DNA from: an uncultured Ruminococcus sp.
GTDB taxonomy: Bacteria; Bacillota; Clostridia; Oscillospirales; Ruminococcaceae
NCBI GenBank assembly: GCA_937926145.1
Contig: CALANW010000121.1
Span: 1 to 9,762 of the forward strand
Reading direction: 5' to 3'
DNA length: 9,762 nucleotides
Numbering within the stretch: the stretch's first letter is position 1; each line of letters opens with the position of its first letter. A model generated the notes under the pieces. The model did no database searches. It was not told where the DNA came from and worked only from the letters and a program-made list of their open reading frames with translations. Below are positions 4,767 to 9,762 of this stretch, piece after piece. Both the position numbers and the translations under genes were made by a program.

Positions 4767-5552
4767 ATGAAACAGGTTTTTACAGCCAAGTCCATAGATG
4801 AAGCTAAGGCTATGGCAGCAGCAGAATTCGGCGTTGAAGAAAGCAAGATCAAGTTCAATGTTCTTGAAGAACCGAAAAAAGGTCTTTTCGGTATTGTAAA
4901 GGGCGAAGCAAAGGTTGAGGCTGAATATGAGCCGTCCAAGGCACAGATCGCAGCTGATTATATAAAGGGTATCCTTGACAATATGGGCATCGATTCCTCA
5001 CTCAATGTTACAGAAACAGAAGACGGCGCTGTTATCGAGATTCTCGGTGACACGAGCGGTGCTATCATCGGCAGAAGAGGCGAAACTCTTGACGCTATCC
5101 AGTACCTTGCTTCTATGACCGCAAACAAGGGTGACAAGGAATATTACCGCATCAGCGTTGACTCCTGCGGCTACCGCGAGAAGAGAAAGGCTATCCTTGA
5201 AGACCTCGCAGTTAAAATTTCCAAGACCGTTATCAGAACGGGCAGAACTACAACTCTTGAACCGATGAATCCTTATGAGAGAAGAATTATTCACTCCGCA
5301 GTTGCAAACATCGAGGGTGTTACCTCCAAGAGCATCGGCGAAGAACCTTACAGAAAGGTTTCAATCTCTTCAACAAATCCTCGCCCAAGACGTGACGGAA
5401 AGACCGGCTACAAGAAGGGCGGCAAGAAGAACGGTGAATACACACCGCGTTCGCTCGATATGATGAAGACTTCCTTTGAAAAGGAATATAAAAAGCCGAA
5501 GCCGGAGGACGACCTTATTTCGGGTGACCTTTACGGCAAGATAGATATCTGA
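4767..5552 (+). CDS. khpB: RNA-binding protein KhpB (Jag/EloR)
   Basis: 261 residues, start supported by AGAGGAG (4753-4759). Three domains in the family's order are visible. The Jag-N domain (1-55) carries the KKGLFG motif (37-42). The KH domain (about 62-135) has its GxxG loop as GRRG (102-105). The R3H domain (about 145-203) has the R-x3-H signature at Arg172-His176. A low-complexity basic linker (204-224) and a charged tail follow. In other Firmicutes KhpB binds RNA together with KhpA and affects cell elongation and division; that role is known from relatives, not shown here. It is encoded 58 bases after yidC, the usual arrangement. Codon use looks strongly biased, as in yidC, suggesting good expression. 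Confidence 0.94.
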   Translation: MKQVFTAKSIDEAKAMAAAEFGVEESKIKFNVLEEPKKGLFGIVKGEAKVEAEYEPSKAQIAADYIKGILDNMGIDSSLNVTETEDGAVIEILGDTSGAIIGRRGETLDAIQYLASMTANKGDKEYYRISVDSCGYREKRKAILEDLAVKISKTVIRTGRTTTLEPMNPYERRIIHSAVANIEGVTSKSIGEEPYRKVSISSTNPRPRRDGKTGYKKGGKKNGEYTPRSLDMMKTSFEKEYKKPKPEDDLISGDLYGKIDI

Positions 5553-5572
5553 TAAGCTATTTTTGCAATTTT

Positions 5573-5654
5573 TACCGCACAAATTTATACTGAACACCCT
5601 TTTTGTTTGACAAAACCGACAATATAATGAGTGTTTAGTATTTCTTGTGCGGTA
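5573..5654. repeat. Large imperfect inverted repeat between khpB and mnmE
   Basis: TACCGCACAA (5573-5582) is the exact reverse complement of TTGTGCGGTA (5645-5654). TACTGAACAC (5588-5597) pairs with GTGTTTAGTA (5631-5640) with one G-T pair. The arms are separated by a small internal loop, and the central 33 bases hold TTGACA (5607-5612), TATAAT (5623-5628) and a 6-bp palindrome (5601-5606 with 5610-5615). The structure ends 21 bases before the mnmE start. It could be an operator, a small mobile repeat, or an mRNA leader structure. Confidence 0.5.
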
Positions 5655-5675
5655 TTCTAATATTCGGAGGAATTT

Positions 5676-7049
5676 ATGGCAAGGTCAAATACGATAGCCG
5701 CCGTTTCCACGCCGAGAGGTGCAGGCGGCATTGCGGTCATACGAATAAGCGGTGATGATGCTTTTTCTATATGCGATAAGATTTTTATGCCGATATCGAG
5801 CCGCAGAAAGCCGTCCGAAATGGACGGTTACACCTGTGCTTTCGGCAGGATCGAATATGACGGCGAATTCTTTGACGAATGTGTGCTGACAGTTTTCCGC
5901 GCTCCGAGGTCATACACGGGCGAGGACGTTGCTGAGATCTCCTGTCACGGCGGCATCTTCGTAACGGAAAATATTTTAAAGCTTGTTTTCTCGCTCGGCG
6001 CAAGACCTGCCGAAGCAGGGGAGTTCACCAAGAGGGCGTTCCTCAACGGCAAAATGAACCTTATTGAAGCCGAATCGGTTATGGATATAATTTCGGCGGA
6101 GGGCAGTGCAAGCCTGCGTTCGGCGGCGGCACTCAAAAAGGGTGCGCTTTTCGGCAGGATAGATGCTGTTTCAAAGTCGCTTCTGCATCTGCTTGGCGAG
6201 CTTGCGGCTTGGAACGATTACCCCGAGGAGGACATTCCCGAGGTAGATGAAGATACGATGCTTGGGACATTGGAGAGTGCAAAAACTTCGCTTAATGATA
6301 TACTTTCGACTTATGACTACGGCAGGATTTTGCGAAGCGGCATTGACACGGCTATCATCGGCAAGCCTAATGTTGGCAAAAGCACATTGATGAATCTTTT
6401 GAGCGGCTGTGAGCGAAGCATTGTTACTGATATTGCGGGAACTACGCGTGATATTGTAGAGGAGTCCGTTCGGCTCGGTGATATTGTTCTGCGCTTATCC
6501 GACACGGCAGGAATTCGTGAAACCGAAGATATTGTTGAGGGTTTTGGCGTTAAAAAGGCGCAGGAAAAGATAGATTCTGCTGACCTTGTGCTTGCGGTTT
6601 TCGATAATTCGCAGGAGCTTTCGCCCGAGGATATTGAAATTTGCGACAAATGCGCAGGGAAGAATGCTGTTGCTGTCATAAACAAGACCGATCTTGAAGC
6701 ATCGATAGATGCTGATTTTATACGCTCAAAGTTCGCTTCGGTGATAGAAATTTCGGCTAAGTCGGCTGGCGGATTTGATAAATTACAATTTGTACTTACT
6801 GATATGTTTAAAACGAATAGTATAAATTATGATTCCGGCTTTATTGCTAATGAGCGTCAGCGTGACTGTGTAAAAAATGCGCTGAACTGTCTTGATGAGA
6901 GCATTTCTGCGATAAAATTCGGTTCAACGCTTGATGCTGTGACCATTCTTATAGATGAAAGCGAGAATTTTCTGCTCGAACTCACGGGTGAACGTGCGAG
7001 TGAAGCTGTTGTAAATGAAGTTTTCTCGCATTTCTGTGTTGGAAAGTAA
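5676..7049 (+). CDS. mnmE: tRNA modification GTPase MnmE
   Basis: 457 residues, the normal length, start supported by GGAGG (5666-5670). With MnmG it installs the carboxymethylaminomethyl or aminomethyl group at C5 of wobble uridine 34 in a set of tRNAs. The N-terminal folate-binding domain begins NTIAAVSTPRGAGGIAVIR (5-23). The helical domain holds an inserted G domain with P-loop GKPNVGKS (229-236), G2 GTTRD (255-259), G3 DTAG (276-279), G4 NKTD (336-339) and SAK (360-362). The potassium-sensing Asn of the P-loop is Asn232. The C-terminus is FCVGK, where most members end C-I-G-K; the catalytic Cys454 is kept. It is followed 21 bases later by its partner mnmG. A separate promoter in the preceding gap is possible. 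Confidence 0.97.
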   Translation: MARSNTIAAVSTPRGAGGIAVIRISGDDAFSICDKIFMPISSRRKPSEMDGYTCAFGRIEYDGEFFDECVLTVFRAPRSYTGEDVAEISCHGGIFVTENILKLVFSLGARPAEAGEFTKRAFLNGKMNLIEAESVMDIISAEGSASLRSAAALKKGALFGRIDAVSKSLLHLLGELAAWNDYPEEDIPEVDEDTMLGTLESAKTSLNDILSTYDYGRILRSGIDTAIIGKPNVGKSTLMNLLSGCERSIVTDIAGTTRDIVEESVRLGDIVLRLSDTAGIRETEDIVEGFGVKKAQEKIDSADLVLAVFDNSQELSPEDIEICDKCAGKNAVAVINKTDLEASIDADFIRSKFASVIEISAKSAGGFDKLQFVLTDMFKTNSINYDSGFIANERQRDCVKNALNCLDESISAIKFGSTLDAVTILIDESENFLLELTGERASEAVVNEVFSHFCVGK

Positions 7050-7070
7050 ATTTAGATTGGAATACTGAAA

Positions 7071-8954
7071 ATGGAGAATTATTATTTAGATAATTATGAT
7101 GTTGCCGTTATTGGCGCAGGTCACGCAGGTGTTGAAGCTGCGCTTGCGTCGGCTCGTCTTGGTGCAAAGACTGTTCTTTTCACTATTTCGCTCGACAGCA
7201 TTGCGAATATGCCGTGCAATCCGTCTATCGGAGGCACTGCAAAGGGACATCTTGTTTGTGAAATTGATGCTCTCGGCGGTGAAATGGGTAAGGCGGCTGA
7301 TGAATGTTTCATTCAGAGCCGTATGCTGAACCGAGGAAAAGGCCCTGCTGTTCACAGTCTGCGTGTTCAGGCTGACAGAGTTAAATATCACAACCGAATG
7401 AAAAAGACCTGCGAAGACACGCAGAATCTTGATATCAAGCAAGCGGAAGTGGCTGAGATACTCACGGAGAATGGTCACGTTACGGGTGTAAGAACACGTC
7501 TTGGTGCTGAATATTCGGTCAAGGCGGCTGTAATCGCGACGGGTACATACCTTGGCGGTGTTATTCACGTTGGTGAGGTTTCTTACGAGAGCGGCCCTGA
7601 CGCTACGCTTCCTGCGAAGTTTTTGACGGACAGCTTACGGAAACTTGGCATTGAGATACGCCGCTTCAAAACGGGAACGCCGTCCCGTGTTCACAAGCGT
7701 TCGATAGATTTTGACAAGCTTGAACGTCAGGACGGGGATGAGGATATTCAGCCTTTTTCGTTTGAAACGAATCGTGACGGTTTGGAGAATATCGTTTCCT
7801 GCTACATTGCTTATACGAATGAGGATACGCATAATGTTATCCGTGAGAATATCGGACGTTCGCCAATTTATTCGGGACGAATCCACGCAATTGGCCCTCG
7901 TTACTGTCCGTCTATTGAAGATAAAATAATGCGTTTCTCTGAGAAACCGCGTCATCAGCTCTTCATCGAGCCAATGGGACTTGATACGGACGAATATTAT
8001 CTGCAGGGAATGTCATCTTCGCTCCCCGAGGACGTTCAGATAAAGTTTTTGCGCACGATAAAGGGACTTGAACACGTTGAGATTATGCGAAACGCGTATG
8101 CGATAGAGTATGACTGCTGTAATCCGCTCGATTTGAAGCATAGTCTTGAGTTTAAAATGATCGGAGGACTTTACGGTGCAGGTCAATTTAACGGTACTTC
8201 GGGTTATGAAGAAGCCGCCGCTCAGGGTCTTGTTGCTGGAATCAATGCGGCAAGAGCTGTAAAAGGACTTTCTGCAATTGAACTTCCGCGCTCATCATCG
8301 TACATTGGAACTCTTATCGATGATCTTGTTATAAAAGGCTGTTCCGACCCTTACAGAATGATGACTTCACGAAGCGAATACCGACTTTTGCTTCGACAGG
8401 ATAATGCTGACGAGCGTTTAACTCCGCTCGGACATGAAATTGGTCTTATTTCCGATGAGAGGTATAACAAGTTTCTTGAAAAAATGGAGCAAATAGATCA
8501 CGAAATTCATCGTGTAAAGAGAACCTCGATTCCGCCAACAGATGAGCTCAATAAGCTGCTTGAAGAACGTGGTACTGCGACGGTTTCAACGGGAATTCGA
8601 CTTTCTGAACTTATAAAGCGTCCGCAGGTTTCCTATGATGACCTTGCCCCGTTCGATGAAAATCGTCCAGAACTTTCTTATGAGGTTAGGGAACAGGTTG
8701 GCTTGAAGATAGAATATGAGGGTTACATTGCGCGCCAGCTTCTCGATGTTGAACATATACAGAAGCTTGAAGCAAAGCTTTTGCCGACAGATTTTGAATA
8801 TAAGACTATAACGGGACTTAGCCTTGAAGCAACAGAAAAGCTTAATCGAATCCAGCCTGCCAATATTGGTCAGGCGAGCCGAATCTCGGGTGTTTCACCT
8901 GCCGATGTGAGCGTTCTTATTATCTGGCTTTCAAGTCAGCGTAAGTCGGATTGA
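7071..8954 (+). CDS. mnmG: tRNA uridine-5-carboxymethylaminomethyl(34) synthesis enzyme MnmG (GidA)
   Basis: 627 residues, full length. MnmG is the FAD- and NADH-dependent partner of MnmE in wobble-uridine modification. The FAD-binding Rossmann motif VIGAGHAGVEAA is at 13-24. MPCNPSIGGTAKGH (47-60) carries the first conserved cysteine (Cys49), and GPRYCPSIEDK (275-285) carries the second (Cys279), matching the pair important for activity in E. coli. NGTSGYEEAAAQGLVAG (374-390) is the family signature, and the C-terminal helical domain that contacts MnmE ends in IGQASRISGVSPADVSVL. The Shine-Dalgarno is weak, so translation may be coupled to mnmE, whose stop lies 21 bases upstream. GC is somewhat lower than in yidC and khpB. 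Confidence 0.97.
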   Translation: MENYYLDNYDVAVIGAGHAGVEAALASARLGAKTVLFTISLDSIANMPCNPSIGGTAKGHLVCEIDALGGEMGKAADECFIQSRMLNRGKGPAVHSLRVQADRVKYHNRMKKTCEDTQNLDIKQAEVAEILTENGHVTGVRTRLGAEYSVKAAVIATGTYLGGVIHVGEVSYESGPDATLPAKFLTDSLRKLGIEIRRFKTGTPSRVHKRSIDFDKLERQDGDEDIQPFSFETNRDGLENIVSCYIAYTNEDTHNVIRENIGRSPIYSGRIHAIGPRYCPSIEDKIMRFSEKPRHQLFIEPMGLDTDEYYLQGMSSSLPEDVQIKFLRTIKGLEHVEIMRNAYAIEYDCCNPLDLKHSLEFKMIGGLYGAGQFNGTSGYEEAAAQGLVAGINAARAVKGLSAIELPRSSSYIGTLIDDLVIKGCSDPYRMMTSRSEYRLLLRQDNADERLTPLGHEIGLISDERYNKFLEKMEQIDHEIHRVKRTSIPPTDELNKLLEERGTATVSTGIRLSELIKRPQVSYDDLAPFDENRPELSYEVREQVGLKIEYEGYIARQLLDVEHIQKLEAKLLPTDFEYKTITGLSLEATEKLNRIQPANIGQASRISGVSPADVSVLIIWLSSQRKSD

Positions 8955-8956
8955 TT

Positions 8957-8972
8957 TGTTCCATGTGGAACA
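8957..8972. promoter_or_regulatory. Candidate parS site (ParB/Spo0J binding)
   Basis: The 16 bases TGTTCCATGTGGAACA match the parS variant TGTTCCACGTGGAACA at 15 of 16 positions, the single change being C to T in the centre. Chromosomal parS sites cluster near the origin, and parA/parB commonly follow rsmG, so the location fits well. The site lies 2 bases after the mnmG stop codon and 4 bases before the rsmG Shine-Dalgarno. Confidence 0.7.
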
Positions 8973-8990
8973 TTTTAAGGAGGTACAAAT

Positions 8991-9698
8991 TTGATACTGC
9001 CATATAACGAAGCCGAAGAAATGTTCAAAAGCTTTGGTTTGAATTTAAATGAAGAAATGTATAGAAATTTCGACGTTTATGCAGAGCTTTTGGTTAGCTG
9101 GAACGAGAAAATTAATCTTACAGCAATAACTGACCCACTTGGAATAACCGAAAAGCACTTTCTTGATAGCCTTGCACCATTTAGAGATGATATTATTCCA
9201 CAAAATTCGAGTGTAATTGACGTTGGAACGGGTGCAGGTTTTCCCGGAATACCAATGAAAATATATCGTAATGATCTGGAAGTCACGCTTCTTGACAGCC
9301 TTAATAAGAGAATCAATTTCCTTACGGAGGTTTCAGATAAACTTTCACTTGATATGAACTGTATTCATTCAAGAGCAGAGGACGGAGCAAAAAAGGCTGA
9401 TCTGCGTGAACAGTTTGATATTGCGACTGCACGAGCTGTTGCTCCACTGCCTATTTTGTGTGAGTATTGCTTGCCTTATGTTAAAATTGGTGGAAAATTT
9501 GTTGCACTTAAAGGTCCGAATGAAGATGCAAAGGATTCATTTACTGCATATCGTACGCTTGGTGCGGAGATTTCCGATGTAAAGGAATATAAATTGCCAT
9601 GCGGAGATAAACGTCAGATCATTGTATATAATAAAATCAAGGAAACTCCAAAGAAGTATCCGAGAAATCCTTCTCAAATCGATAAAAAACCATTATAA
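8991..9698 (+). CDS. rsmG: 16S rRNA (guanine(527)-N7)-methyltransferase RsmG (GidB)
   Basis: 235 residues from a TTG start. TTG is preferred because a full AAGGAGGT (8977-8984) lies 6 bases upstream; the next in-frame ATG would cut ten N-terminal residues. RsmG uses S-adenosylmethionine to methylate N7 of G527 in 16S rRNA; loss in other bacteria gives low-level streptomycin resistance. NLTAITD (42-48) and the SAM-binding VIDVGTGAGFPGIPMK (75-90) are typical, as are LLDSLNKRINFL (100-111), ATARAVAPL (145-153) and the C-terminal KYPR...KKPL (222-235). It completes the mnmE-mnmG-rsmG run and has a lower GC than khpB or yidC. A weak hairpin follows its stop. Confidence 0.96.
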   Translation: MILPYNEAEEMFKSFGLNLNEEMYRNFDVYAELLVSWNEKINLTAITDPLGITEKHFLDSLAPFRDDIIPQNSSVIDVGTGAGFPGIPMKIYRNDLEVTLLDSLNKRINFLTEVSDKLSLDMNCIHSRAEDGAKKADLREQFDIATARAVAPLPILCEYCLPYVKIGGKFVALKGPNEDAKDSFTAYRTLGAEISDVKEYKLPCGDKRQIIVYNKIKETPKKYPRNPSQIDKKPL

Positions 9699-9705
9699 TT
9701 GTTAT

Positions 9706-9736
9706 TAGCCGATAGAATTTTACTATTGGCTATTTT
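9706..9736 (+). terminator. Probable intrinsic terminator after rsmG
   Basis: TAGCCGATAG (9706-9715) pairs with CTATTGGCTA (9723-9732) over 10 positions with one G-T pair, and a 7-base loop. TTTT (9733-9736) follows directly, then an AT-rich stretch. The stem has few GC pairs and the T-run is short, so termination may be partial. It marks a likely operon end. Confidence 0.6.
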
Positions 9737-9762
9737 ATTAACTAAATAATGGTAATTATATC

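Noticed and set aside
5607..5628. TTGACA and TATAAT as an ordinary mnmE promoter
   Set aside because: The spacer is only 10 bases, too short for a sigma-A promoter. No alternative partner hexamer at 16-18 bases is convincing.
7086..7568. 160-codon open frame on the minus strand inside mnmG
   Set aside because: It lies wholly antisense to a full-length, motif-complete MnmG and shows no recognisable domain.
1..9762. CRISPR array, transposase, tRNA or rRNA genes
   Set aside because: I found no regularly spaced direct repeats, transposase motifs, tRNA cloverleaf or rRNA signature sequence in the window.

Overview
This window carries the conserved gene block usually found next to the chromosomal origin of Firmicutes: rpmH, rnpA, yidD, yidC, khpB (jag), mnmE, mnmG and rsmG, all on the + strand. 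Moderate GC, strong AGGAGG-type ribosome binding sites on most genes, a single YidC without a signal peptide and a KhpB/Jag with a Jag-N domain all point to a Gram-positive anaerobe of class Clostridia. A Ruminococcus-like member of Oscillospiraceae is my best guess from protein flavour; no 16S rRNA is present to confirm it.

Layout. Positions 1-949 hold no convincing gene. Roughly the first 500 bases are packed with inverted repeats; the rest is AT-rich and ends in a good intrinsic terminator (796-844) and a candidate promoter (842-870). Positions 950-2137 encode a 395-residue protein that follows the phosphohexomutase (phosphoglucomutase/phosphomannomutase) fold from end to end but has lost the recognisable active-site motifs, so it looks like a pseudoenzyme. 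Positions 2138-2495 hold a promoter with perfect consensus hexamers, followed by a roughly 140-base foldback in the rpmH leader. rpmH (2496-2630) is followed by two hairpins, the second a clear terminator, before rnpA. rnpA, yidD, yidC and khpB follow. A 123-base gap with a large imperfect inverted repeat around promoter-like hexamers then separates khpB from mnmE. mnmG and rsmG complete the set. Between mnmG and rsmG is a 16-base near-palindrome one base away from a chromosomal parS (ParB-binding) site.

How the genes fit together. RpmH is a ribosomal protein and RnpA is the protein part of RNase P. YidD and YidC act in membrane protein insertion, and KhpB is an RNA-binding protein commonly encoded next to yidC. 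MnmE and MnmG together modify the wobble uridine of certain tRNAs, and RsmG methylates 16S rRNA. The theme is translation and membrane biogenesis. No new multi-gene system is visible. The unusual material lies in the degenerate phosphohexomutase and in the structured intergenic DNA.
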